From Primulina eburnea (taxonomy: Eukaryota > Streptophyta > Magnoliopsida > Lamiales > Gesneriaceae), in NCBI RefSeq assembly GCF_022965805.1, contig NW_027331321.1:62001-126000 (forward strand): a DNA stretch of 64,000 nt, read 5' to 3'. The position numbers and the translations under genes were made by a program. The notes beneath the pieces were generated by a model, which did not search any database, was not told the DNA's origin, and saw only the letters and a list, made by a program, of their open reading frames with translations. Shown in pieces: positions 1-9,170 of the stretch. Each line of letters opens with the position of its first letter. Within the stretch, counting starts at the first letter, position 1.

Positions 1-1
1 G

Positions 2-1990
2 TCTATTGATTGCCAGAGTGCATTTCAGGAGTTGAAGGACAGATTGACGACAGCTCCTGTTCTTTCTTTGCCCAGTGGTTCAGAGGACTTTGTTGTCTAT
101 ACCGATGCGTCGAAGAGAGGCCTTGGTGCAGTGTTGATGCAGAGAGGTAAGGTCATTGCCTATGCGTCTCGTCAGTTGAAAGATTATGAGAAGAATTATC
201 CGACGCATGATTTGGAGCTCGCAGCTGTGGTTTTCGCCCTGAAGATTTGGAGACATTATCTGTATGGCGAAAAGTGTGAGATCTTTACAGACCACAAGAG
301 TTTGAAGTATTTGTTCTCGCAGAAAGAGCTCAACATGAGGCAGAGGAGGTGGTTAGAACTGGTCAAGGATTATGATGTGGCCATCAGCTATCACCCAGGG
401 AAGGCGAATGTGGTGGCTGATGCTTTGAGCCGCAAATCGAGTGCTTCTTTGAGTTCTTTGATTCAGAGACCATTGTTGATGGATTTGCAGAGAGAGGAGA
501 TTGATCTAGTGATTCCAGGTACCATTGCTCGCTTTTCAGCGTTGGTCATTCGATCTACTTTGACGGACAGGATCCGTAGAGAGCAGTCGACTGATGTTCA
601 GTTGACAGAGTTGAGAGCTAGAGCTGAGGCTAGAGGGAATTCAGAGTTTAGTCTGAATGGTGATGGTTTGGTAACTTTCAGAGACCGTATTTGTGTTCCT
701 TCTGGCGACGATATTCGTAGAGACGTCTTGACAGAGGCTCATACCGCACCTTATTCGATTCATCCAGGCAGTACGAAGATGTATCAGGATCTTCGTCGAC
801 TTTACTGGTGGCCAGGTATGAAGAAAGATATTGCTTTGTTCATTTCTCAGTGCCTTACTTGTCAGCAGGTTAAGATTGAGCATCAGAGACCTGCTGGGAC
901 ATTGCTATCTTTGCCGATTCCTCAGTGGAAGTGGGAGCACATCACCATGGATTTCGTGACTGGTCTGCCCAGAGTTCAGAGGGGTTATAATTCCATTTGG
1001 GTCATTGTTGATAGATTGACCAAGTCGGCTCATTTTCTCCCAGTCAAGACGACGTATTCGATGTCTCAGTATGCCGAGGACTACATTGCCGAGATTGTTA
1101 GACTTCATGGTGTGCCCGTGTCGATTGTGTCTGATCGTGACCCTAGATTTACCTCCGAGTTTTGGAAGAGTCTTCACAGAGCTTTGGGTTCTCGATTAGC
1201 TTTCAGTACAGCTTATCATCCTCAGAGCGACGGTCAGTCAGAGAGAGTCATTCAGATTCTGGAGGATATGCTCAGAGCTTGTACTATTGACTATTCTGGT
1301 AGTTGGGATTCTAAGCTGCCACTTGTGGAGTTCACGTACAACAATAGCTACCAGGCGACGATTGGCATGGCACCGTATGAGGCACTTTATGGCAGGAAGT
1401 GCAGATCCCCTTTGTTTTGGGATGAGGTTGGAGAGAGGAAGATGTTGGGTCCCGAGTTGGTCCAGCAGACTGCCGATGTTGTTGCAGTTATCAGAGAGAG
1501 GATGAAGACTGCTCAGTCGAGGCAGAAGAGTTATGCAGATGTTCGTCGCAGACCTTTGAAGTTCGAGGTTGGCGATCATGTTTTTCTGAAGATAGCACCT
1601 CTCAAGGGTGTGATGCGATTTGGCAAGAAGGGCAAGTTGAGCCCTAGATTCATTGGTCCATTCGAGATATTGGACAGAGTTGGTGACCGAGCCTACAGAT
1701 TAGCCCTACCGCCCGATCTTGACAGAGTCCATAATGTGTTTCACGTATCGATGCTCAGGAAGTATGTTGCAGATCCTTCCCATGTTCTTCGCTATGAGCC
1801 ATTGGACTTGACGCCGAATTTGACTTACCAAGAGATTCCGGTCCAGATTTTGGATCGCACTGTCAGAGTATTGAGGAACAAAGAGATCGGCATCGTTAAA
1901 GTCCTTTGGAGGAACCATTTGATCGAGGAGGCTACGTGGGAACCAGAGACTGAGATGAGAGAGAGGTATCCTGAGTTGTTCGTGCCGTGA
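2..1990 (+). CDS. Pol polyprotein, C-terminal part (RNase H, integrase, chromodomain)
   Basis: The frame is open from base 2 to the TGA at 1988-1990, so this is the 3' part of a longer gag-pol frame. RNase H is recognised by [12 protein letters not shown] (about 90-125) followed by the [14 protein letters not shown] helix and the [11 protein letters not shown] segment. The integrase HHCC zinc region lies at about 735-870 (H..H then CLTCQQ). The catalytic triad follows: D in MDFVTG (about 947), D in SDRDPRF (about 1130) and E in GQSERVIQ (about 1236). A GPY/F module (IGPFEIL, about 1650) precedes a chromodomain-like tail with VLWRNH and EEATWEPE (about 1840-1985), typical of chromoviruses. The product would copy and insert the element's DNA in the nucleus. 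No lesion is visible in this portion, unlike the B copy. Confidence 0.9.
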   Translation, partial: SIDCQSAFQELKDRLTTAPVLSLPSGSEDFVVYTDASKRGLGAVLMQRGKVIAYASRQLKDYEKNYPTHDLELAAVVFALKIWRHYLYGEKCEIFTDHKSLKYLFSQKELNMRQRRWLELVKDYDVAISYHPGKANVVADALSRKSSASLSSLIQRPLLMDLQREEIDLVIPGTIARFSALVIRSTLTDRIRREQSTDVQLTELRARAEARGNSEFSLNGDGLVTFRDRICVPSGDDIRRDVLTEAHTAPYSIHPGSTKMYQDLRRLYWWPGMKKDIALFISQCLTCQQVKIEHQRPAGTLLSLPIPQWKWEHITMDFVTGLPRVQRGYNSIWVIVDRLTKSAHFLPVKTTYSMSQYAEDYIAEIVRLHGVPVSIVSDRDPRFTSEFWKSLHRALGSRLAFSTAYHPQSDGQSERVIQILEDMLRACTIDYSGSWDSKLPLVEFTYNNSYQATIGMAPYEALYGRKCRSPLFWDEVGERKMLGPELVQQTADVVAVIRERMKTAQSRQKSYADVRRRPLKFEVGDHVFLKIAPLKGVMRFGKKGKLSPRFIGPFEILDRVGDRAYRLALPPDLDRVHNVFHVSMLRKYVADPSHVLRYEPLDLTPNLTYQEIPVQILDRTVRVLRNKEIGIVKVLWRNHLIEEATWEPETEMRERYPELFVP

Positions 1991-2017
1991 CGTCAATTTC
2001 GAGGACGAAATTCCTCT

Positions 2018-2029
2018 AAGGAGGGGAGA
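2018..2029 (+). other. Polypurine tract of element A
   Basis: The purine run AAGGAGGGGAGA lies directly before the LTR start TGTAATAGCC, the normal place for plus-strand DNA priming. The same run is found before the LTR of element B. Confidence 0.85.
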
Positions 2030-2030
2030 T

Positions 2031-3647
2031 TGTAATAGCCGAGCCCGGTGTACGGTACGGTTTAAGCTTTATTGTGTTAATTGGGTTTATGATTAGTCGT
2101 TTATAGTTGTGTTTTGGGCTATAGTATTATTGGTTATTATTTATTTGAGGTATTAGTTGGTGTTGATTGTTCGTTTCAGCGTTTCGGATCGATTTTAGTT
2201 GAGTTTGTACTGTTCATTGCCGTGAGTAGAGTGCACCCGCGCTCTTAGATGAGTGCCCCCGCGGTGTACTATTCATCATTTTGCATTTTTAGGGCCGTGG
2301 CATGACCGCACCCGCGGCAGTGCAAGGACCGCACCCGCGGTGTGCACCGCACCCGCGGTAATTGTATCACCGCACCCGCGGTGATCGTGCATGAGAATTA
2401 TTTTGGTATGCCGAGAGCATGGCGCACCCGCGGTGCTTGTGTTGGCGCACCCGCGGTGTAAGTATGGGCGAGTTTTTAAGTCACTTTTTGGGAGTTGTTG
2501 GCCATACCTTATCCTATTCCTTCTCTTCTTTACCGATTTTCTCTCCATTGGCAAGGGTTTTCATCCATTTCTTTAGCTTCCTACCTTCGATTCTTGGAGT
2601 TATTTGGATTTCCGACTTGAGATCATCGTTCTCCGTGGTATAAGGAAGCTTAGGTAAGTTTTTGGTGCGATTCTAACGAGGTTTTGAGTTAAGGGTTATT
2701 TTGGATTTGATGTTTGAGTTGTTTAATGGATTATTTGGCTTGTACTTGTGGATCTAGAGTTGATATTGGTGTTATTTATGGATTATTGTTGTAGGTGGTG
2801 TACCAAGAGCTTATTTGAGGTGTTCTATTGGTAGTAAGTGGAATTTCATCCTTTTTGCTCACATGATATTATATGTATTGTGTTTTAAAGGTTTCAAAGT
2901 GTTATTCCCTTCCATTGATCCATTGCTATGTATTCATTTCATTGATTATCTATTGGAGGCATTGTATGTCTCACCATTGTTATAAAGGGAATACAAGATA
3001 TATTATGAGATTGCGAAACGACGGCCTTAAATGCTATTGAGAATTCAAATGTTTTATTGGATTGATTTATCATAGCCATGGCATTGCATGCAATTAGATG
3101 ATCATCGACCATAGGCTTTTATCCCCTCACAGTTATCGATTTATATCGATGGGATATTGGCAACCACAGTTACAGATACTATTGATATCAATCCAACCAT
3201 AGAAAAGAGAATACCATCGTATTGCTATCTATTGCTATGCTATTGCTACAGTTATTGCTACAGTATTCATGTTTCAGAGTCGATGGTATTTATGATTTAA
3301 AAGCCATGTTTTACAGAGTATACTATGTATCATTGCTATGTAAGAGTTCCACTTGCTGAGATTTATTCTCATTTCAGTTATTTTCATGTGATGCAGATAA
3401 GAGCGACGGACCGGGACGTTGACTGTGGATGGGGGTCATATGCATACGAAGATTGGAAGGATGAATATTTTGTACCATTTTGTAACATGATCACACTAAT
3501 GATATTTTGTATTTTGTTATGTCATTGGAATGATCATGTTGTTATTTTGTAAACACTTTTATAAAATGTATTTTGAAACTCCTTCCATGTTTGAAAGAAA
3601 ATTTTAAATTCCGCTGTATTTTAATTGTATCGGGTCAGGGTGTCACA
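2031..3647 (+). repeat. 3' LTR of element A (1617 bp)
   Basis: It starts TGTAATAGCC directly after the polypurine tract and ends GTGTCACA. A homologous LTR of 1615 bp occurs at 18065-19679, which fixes both ends. Near its 5' side (about 2230-2460) it carries repeated copies of the GC-rich inverted motif ACCGCACCCGCGGT. Short ORFs inside it are chance. It differs from the B LTR by several percent, including small indels, so A and B are separate insertions rather than one element. Confidence 0.85.
2232..2458 (+). repeat. ACCGC-ACCC-GCGGT motif cluster in LTR A
   Basis: About seven full or partial copies of ACCGCACCCGCGGT lie within 230 bp. The arms ACCGC and GCGGT are inverted repeats around a 4-base spacer. 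Equivalent clusters occur in LTRs B, H and I. The position in the 5' part of the LTR suggests U3. Confidence 0.85.
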
Positions 3648-4048
3648 ATTACACTTTGACTTGTTTACCGACTCTCATGGGGTCATCAGGTGGCAAGGTT
3701 GGGTGTTCTGTCGAAACACATAAGAGTCGATGCATTGTAGTCGGGGATTCACCGCTTACCTTCGGGTATGGATATCCTATGTGTTATCATGTGTATGTAG
3801 ATCGAAATCTCTGGCCAGAGTATGGTTGTAATTATGAAAGGTGTTTCATAGATTACACCATCGATGCAACTACGACATGACACATAGTATCGATTCATTG
3901 ACAACTCTCGATAAACCAATGGTTGTCGAATCGATCGGGATATATGAGTTGAAGGGACCGTACTGTACGCTAACCATAATTGAATGGTTCTTGCAGGCAC
4001 TATCATGTGATACCTAGGGAATCACGTAAGCGATGCTGCTAGGCGTTT

Positions 4049-5276
4049 AACGTGATTGGTTGGGTACTATCAGACTTGAGTTCTGACGTTCTTACTATCA
4101 AGGAGTTGATAAGTAAGAATGGAGCAATTAGGGTATGCTCATATAAGGACATGTTTAGTCCGAATCACATGGAGATGTGAACCCACGGCTAGTTGTATCA
4201 ATGAACCATTGAGGGCCACACAAGTACTAGCTTAGTAAATCCCGATGAGAAGTAAAATAGTTCAATGTGTTGAACGGCTTATAAAGGAGTTTATAAGCGT
4301 AAAGGAAAATTAGAAGTATGACTTCTATAAAGGAGAAAATAGTTCAAAGTGTTGAACGGCTTATAAATGTGTTTATAAGTGTAAAGAAAAATAGAAGTAT
4401 GACTTCTATGAGAGAAATGTAAATTTTGATTTATGGAAGTGTTCCTAAATTAAAATTTGGCCAAGTGACTAATGTTTTTGAAAATTGTGATTTTCATAAA
4501 CATTATTATGGACTAAATTAAATTAATTCAAGTGTTGAATTAATTAAACACTAGTGGGCCTAGTAGAGCCCAAATAATTAAATTAATTCAAGTGTTGGAT
4601 TAATTAAATAATATTGAGTCTAGTAGAGCTCAATTAAAATAATTATTTAACTAGTGGGACTTGAGTAAATTCAAGTAATATTTAATTTGTCTCAAATATG
4701 TTTGAGATAATTAAATTTAGTCTATGGTTTTTTATTTGATAGAAAACTATATTATATGAATGCATGGGAGGTGAAGAGTTGGAGAATACTTTTGAATAAA
4801 ATATTGGTTGGCATGCAACTTTTTGTATCAACTTTTTGCAACCCCAAGACTTGATTCTCCTCCCTCATTCTACAAGCAATATGGCCGAAACATACCTCCA
4901 ATTTTCTCTCCAATTTTCTTCCATTGTGTGTTCTTCAATTTGTTGAGGAACACTACACTTTTCATTGAAAAATCTTCTTGTTTTTCTAGTGCAAAACAAG
5001 AAGGGATTTACCTAGTTGGTGGTGGGCTTAATTTTGGAGTAAGGAGGAGGCTTGAAGATCTTCATCCATTCAAGAGCTTTGTTGTTTAACAACAAAGTTG
5101 GAGCCACAATCAACTTTTTAAAGTTGATAGGTAAAACTTCTAAACATCCTATGTATGTTTTTGAGATTTTTGTAAATATTGCACAACTTCTTATGGTGGC
5201 CGAAATTTTCCCTTAAAAATTTGATTTTTTTTATGCTTCCGTTGCGTTTCCGGCCACCGTAACCGGTCCGCTTTCA
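4049..5276 (+). repeat. Element X repeat copy 1
   Basis: First of two direct ~1.2-kb copies. Shared blocks include ACATGTTTAGTCCGAATCAC, TGAACGGCTTATAAAGGAG and GCATGCATGGGAGGTGAA-like sequence. It also has an internal partial duplication near 4258-4410: the segment with GAACGGCTTATAA and AGAAGTATGACTTCTAT occurs twice. Confidence 0.75.
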
Positions 5277-5278
5277 TT

Positions 5279-6458
5279 AACATGATTGGTTGGGTACTAT
5301 CAGACTTGAGTTCTGACGTTCTTATTATCAAGGTGTTGATAAATAAGAATGGAGCAATTGGGGTATGCTCATATAAGGACATGTTTAGTCCGAATCACAT
5401 GGAGATGTGAACCCACGGCTAGTTGTATCAATGAACCATTGAGGGCCACACAAGTACTAGCTTTCTAGATCCCGTTGAGAAGTAAAATAGTTCAATGTGT
5501 TGAACGGCTTATAAAGGAGTTTATAAGCGTAAGGAAAATTAGAAGTATGACTTCTATGATAGAAATGTAAATTTTGATTTATGGAAGTGTTCCTAAATTA
5601 AAATTTGGCCAAGAGAATAATGTAATTGAAAATTGTGATTTTCATAAACATTATTATGGACTAAATCAAATTAATTCAAGTGTTGAATTAATTAAACACT
5701 AGTGGGCCTAGTAGAGTCCAAATAATTAAATTAATTCAAGTGTTGAATTAATTAAATTATATTGAGTCTTGTAGAGCTCAATTAAAATAATTATTTAACT
5801 AGTGGGACTTGGGTAAATTCAAGTAATGTTTAATTAGTCTCAAATATGTTTGAGATAATTAAAATTTAGTCCAAGGTTTTTAATTTGATTAAAAACCATA
5901 TTATATGCATGCATGGGAGGTGAAGGGTTGGGAGACTACTTTTTGAGTTTTCAAGGCATGGCATGCAACTTTATGCCTCAACTTTTTCACAAACCAAGAC
6001 AAGTCTTCCCACTCTTCCCTCCACAACCTCTTGGCCGAAATTTCCATGAGCATTCTCTCCATTTTTCCTTCCTTTTGGGTTCTTCAATTTGTTGGAGAAA
6101 ACACTATCTTCTCTTTGAAAAATCCTCACATTTTTCTAGTGCAAATGTGAGGGATCTACCTAGTTGGTGGTGGGCTTGATTGGAAGAAAGGAGTCCAAAG
6201 AAAGGTTGGAGCTTGTAGATTGTCTACCTTCAAGAGCTAGGTGTTTACACCTAGTTGGAGCCATAAATCAATCCTTGTGATTGATAGGTAATTTCTCAAC
6301 ACCCTATGCTTGAAAGTTAGATTTTTGTATATGTTTGCACAACTAGTACATGGTGTTCAATTTTGAAAATTTTTATACCAAAATTTCGGTTTTTCATGTT
6401 TTGAAAACATTTTTGTGCTTCCGTTGCGATTTTGAACACCGTATATCGATCCCTTTCA
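5279..6458 (+). repeat. Element X repeat copy 2
   Basis: Second direct copy, 5'-truncated relative to the first. It diverges from copy 1 by many substitutions and small indels, most strongly in the last third, so the duplication is not recent. Confidence 0.75.
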
Positions 6459-6482
6459 CCATTTGATCCCGAGAAGCCACTG
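6459..6482 (+). pseudogene. Gag fragment of element B upstream of the C insertion
   Basis: Eight codons (CCA TTT GAT CCC GAG AAG CCA CTG) run directly into the cysteine codon at 14465 once C and one target-site copy are removed. This shows that left and right flanks of C were contiguous. Confidence 0.7.
6478..6482 (+). repeat. Left target site duplication of element C (CACTG)
   Basis: CACTG directly before the 5' LTR equals 14460-14464 directly after the 3' LTR. Confidence 0.95.
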
Positions 6483-6729
6483 TGTAATGCCCGGAACAAT
6501 GATTGACATATACGAATATGTTGTGAAGATTGTACATAACCATAAGAAATAAGAAATGATATCATATATGATTTTCAGTATGATTATGACTTGTTGAGAC
6601 CGAAGTATTGTATTGGATTATGATTGAGAATATGATAGTGTTGATATCTATTGAGAATTAGATTGACCGGCATCGAGAATATTGGAGTATTTATATTTCG
6701 GTGAGACCGGAAGGACCGAACCGAGATCG

Positions 6730-6962
6730 GAACGTACGATCAGAGTTCGCACCGTCCGTTCGGAGTTCGGAGCGTCCGAGCCAGGTGGCTGGACACATGG
6801 ATGGCATGCAATAGTTCGGATTGACCGATCGTAGTTCGGATCATCCGAGACAGTTGGCTAGAGACGTGGAAGACATGCAGGATTCGGAACGTACGAAGTA
6901 AGTTCGGAGCGTCCGAAGGGTGTCAGATCGGAGCGTCCGAAGTGGATCGGATCTTCCGATCA
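6730..6962 (+). repeat. TCGGA-n-TCCGA motif cluster in U3 of LTR C
   Basis: About eight imperfect inverted motifs of the type TTCGGAGCGTCCGA and ATCGGATCTTCCGAT lie directly upstream of the TATA box. The same cluster is at about 13164-13396 in the 3' LTR. A similar one occurs in the copia element at the right end. Confidence 0.8.
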
Positions 6963-6967
6963 TTGCC

Positions 6968-6976
6968 TATAAATAG
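6968..6976 (+). promoter_or_regulatory. TATA box, 5' LTR of C
   Basis: TATAAATAG sits 485 bp into the LTR, just downstream of the palindromic cluster. Transcription would start near position 7000, which makes the following ~900 bp the R region. Confidence 0.75.
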
Positions 6977-7379
6977 AGGCGAGGTTTCGTTAGATTTGAA
7001 AGCATTAGAAACATTTCTTAGAAGTGTTAAGAATCATTCCTATTGCAGATTCATCTTCACGACTGTAACAGCAATTCTACGACGGAAGGTATACTACATG
7101 CTTTGTTTTGGGGAATCACGACTCAAATGAGATCACATTTGAGTTTCCCAACTAAAATCACATACGAGTTTTATTGTTTATATCTTGATATAGGTATTAT
7201 TATAGATTTGTTTATATGCAAATCTCGTTATGCTTTGTTTACAGATCATGTTACATTGCATTAGATGTTTATTAGAACTTGTATTCAATTCCTATTATGC
7301 TTTGTTTACAGATCATGTTACATTGCATTAGATGATTATGCTTGTTTACAGATTTTGTATTCATGCATTAAGATAGGAC

Positions 7380-7537
7380 AGTCTGGAGATCAGGCAGACT
7401 TCTAGACGTTCGGTTCTATCCCAGCTTAGGGGAAGATCACCCCCCTATTGTAGACGTGGATACAGATCAGGCCGAAGTCTAGGAATAAGACGTACCGTCA
7501 CCCCGATTGGGAGGGTAGGTGATAGATCGTCTTATTC
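7380..7537 (+). other. Predicted structured RNA in LTR C (stems P1-P5)
   Basis: Inverted arms seen here: AGTCTG 7380-7385 with CAGACT 7395-7400; CTAGAC+TTCGG 7402-7413 with CCGAAGTCTAG 7472-7482; TAGGGG 7427-7432 with CCCCTA 7442-7447; GAATAAGACG 7483-7492 with CGTCTTATTC 7528-7537, which encloses TCACC 7498-7502 with GGTGA 7518-7522. The 3' LTR repeats them. LTRs E, G and I have the same arms with paired changes. The function is unknown. Confidence 0.6.
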
Positions 7538-7702
7538 ACACCGGGATCCCTAGAGTTTTAGTCGAGTCGCATCTAGACATGATTAGGCTCGCATTTCATG
7601 ATTTTATATGAATGACATTCATATCAGCATGTTTCATGTTTTATAGTATTTATATGCATGTTCACATGTTTATACTGGGATTTGTTCTCACCGGTTTTCC
7701 GG

Positions 7703-7736
7703 CTGTTGTTATGTCTGTATGTGTGCATAACAACAG
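7703..7736 (+). other. Conserved 11-bp stem-loop in LTR C
   Basis: CTGTTGTTATG (7703-7713) and CATAACAACAG (7726-7736) pair perfectly around a 12-base loop. The same hairpin is found in LTRs E, F, G, H and I, with C-G in place of T-A at the eighth pair in E, F, G and H. Confidence 0.75.
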
Positions 7737-7902
7737 GTGGGGCAGGATTTGGGTCGAGACAGAGATGATCGTGTTAGCGTGGAAATCTCGGGCCTAGCAG
7801 ATGGACCAGTAGTTGTCTTTTATTATGTATTGTCTTTTATTACTGGTTAGTTGAGGACATACGGAACAGGACATAGATTTTATGTTTGTATGTTGTAAAT
7901 TA

Positions 7903-7908
7903 AATAAA
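7903..7908 (+). promoter_or_regulatory. Possible poly(A) signal, LTR C
   Basis: AATAAA about 120 bp before the LTR end would set the R/U5 boundary shortly downstream. Plant poly(A) signals are loose, so this is tentative. Confidence 0.4.
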
Positions 7909-8030
7909 GAACTTGTGCTTGTCTAGTTACATTTTGATTTAAATATAAAAGCGAAAAATTGACCCACGTTTTTAATAACAATCCATTTAATCCCAAGAAA
8001 AAGAATTAGAGCCCGGGTCCCCACAACAGG

Positions 8031-8042
8031 TGGTATCAGAGC
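8031..8042 (+). other. Primer binding site of element C
   Basis: TGGTATCAGAGC is complementary to the 3' end of initiator methionine tRNA, the usual primer of plant retrotransposons. It lies 5 bases after the LTR. The stretch from here to the gag start at 8277 is an untranslated leader without a gene. Confidence 0.92.
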
Positions 8043-8276
8043 CGATAGTTCCGTTAGACTGAAATAGGATAGAATGAGCGGGGTAGATCGAGTCTTCTTC
8101 CTTGCTTGATGATGTGCTAGCATGATTATTGCTTTCTTATTACATGTTGTTTGGTATTTGATTAATTTCAGCATGTGATTGACTGAATCAGAACCGAGTC
8201 TAGATCAGAGGTAACTGACTAGATGATGGCTGAGACAGTTGTATATCTTGTTTACTAATCAGTTGGATTATTAGAT

Positions 8277-9170
8277 ATGCCTCCTAGAAGAGCAGCCGTA
8301 CCTCTACGACCAGCAGCGCCAGAGCAGGGGAGTACATCCGGAGATTCTATGGATGTTACGGCGACCCCTATGGAGACGTTGCTGAAGCGATTCCAATCCT
8401 TTCGACCTCCCACTTTAAAAGGTACCGAGAATGCCATCGAGTGCGAAAGTTGGCTTGAAGATATTGAGATGCTATTCGACTCGTTGGAGTACAGTGATGA
8501 GAAGAGGATCAAGCTAATTGGCCATCAATTGCAAGATATAGCAAAGAATTGGTGGTTGAACATTAGGAGAGCTGTAGAGCAGCGGGGTACCGAAATTTCT
8601 TGGAAGATATTCAAGACCGAGTTTTATCAGCGATTCTTCCCTGTATCCTACCGTAAAGATAAAGGCGCTGAATTCGCAAACCTGAGGCAAGGGCCATTGA
8701 ACATTGAGGAGTACGTTGCTAAATTCTCTTCTTTGCTTCGTTTTGCACCTCATGTTTCAGGAAATGACGAGGCCATGGCAGACCAATTTATCAATGGCCT
8801 AAATCCTGACATCTTTACCTTAGTAAATACTGGGAGACCCGATAACTTCTCGGATGCACTGAATCGAGCCAAGGGTGCAGAAGCAGGATTGTTGCGGCAG
8901 CGGAGTGTTCCTTATGTTGTACCAAGTCCGAGACCGCCACTACCTCCATCCCAGATTCCTCCTCCTCGATTTGAAAGCGGTGGTAGTAGTAGTGGACGCA
9001 AAGAACAGTTGAAGGCCAAGGGGAAGCAGTTTAAAAGACCATGGGAGCAGCTCGTCCAGCTCCAGCGGATCAAAACAGAGTGGTTTTGATCAAAGTTCAA
9101 GGTTTATCAGGTGGTATATTGCAGTTCCTGTGGAGGAAGCATGCGACTGAACAGTGCCAGGGAGTTACAG
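8277..9170 (+). pseudogene. Gag of element C, frameshifted near its C terminus
   Basis: The ATG at 8277 (MPPRR) opens a capsid-type Gag: LLKRFQSFRPPTLKGTE near residue 38, CESWLEDIE, then FYQRFFPVSYRKDKGAEF and INGLNPD, all typical of plant Ty3/gypsy Gag. It would form the virus-like particle and bind the RNA. The frame reaches a TGA at 9087-9089. Alignment with the F copy shows a 1-base insertion near 9042 and further small indels near 9112 and 9134. The two zinc knuckles (CSSCGG.., then [14 protein letters not shown]) therefore fall in different frames. Gag and pol were originally one frame. The indels lie beside short G runs, so sequencing error is possible. Confidence 0.8.

Larger units (their letters stand above)
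1..3647 (+). mobile_element. Element A: Ty3/gypsy retrotransposon, 3' part only
   Basis: The window opens inside the pol of a Ty3/gypsy element. Visible in order are the end of reverse transcriptase/RNase H, integrase, a chromodomain-like tail, a polypurine tract and a 1.6-kb 3' LTR. Protease, gag and the 5' LTR lie left of the window. The coding part is open throughout. It belongs to the same family as element B: their pol proteins and LTRs align almost end to end, with scattered differences. After the LTR the sequence is neither a primer site nor gag but the interior of element X, so A most likely inserted into X with right target site ATTAC. That is an inference, because the left target site is out of view. 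Confidence 0.85.
3648..6458 (+). mobile_element. Element X: LTR-like element, two incomplete LTR copies
   Basis: This non-coding stretch holds two homologous ~1.2-kb segments in direct order, 4049-5276 and 5279-6458. Both begin at the block TGATTGGTTGGGTAC and both end CTTCCGTTGCG...CTTTCA. The first also has about 400 bp of upstream sequence (3648-4048). The second starts inside the unit. The final CTTTCA fits an LTR end, and the sequence changes at 6459 to gag codons of element B, with CCATT as the probable right target site. No primer site or coding region separates the two segments, so this is either two LTRs with a lost body or an LTR with an internal duplication. The superfamily is not certain; the style resembles Ty1/copia LTRs. 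The short ORFs near 4808-5089 and 5913-6179 are within the repeat and not genes. Confidence 0.6.
6483..8025 (+). repeat. 5' LTR of element C (1543 bp)
   Basis: It begins TGTAATGCCC and ends GGGTCCCCACA. It contains a TCGGA/TCCGA motif cluster (about 6730-6962), a TATA box (6968-6976), stem-loops in the probable R region (7380-7736) and an AATAAA signal (7903-7908). No gene lies within it. Confidence 0.95.

Noticed and set aside
4808..5089. Two similar ORFs in element X (4808-5089 and 5913-6179) as a paralogous gene pair
   Set aside because: Their likeness follows from the duplicated LTR block; reading frames are not conserved beyond a short stretch.
7612..7797. Short ORFs inside LTRs (also 3325-3552, 7043-7264, 26009-26209, 33107-33355, 44857-45069, 54752-54964)
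   Set aside because: They recur only because the LTRs recur, show no domain, and sit in non-coding R/U5 sequence.
8031..8042. tRNA gene at the TGGTATCAGAGC sites
   Set aside because: Only the 3' acceptor complement is present, as in a primer binding site; no cloverleaf surrounds it.
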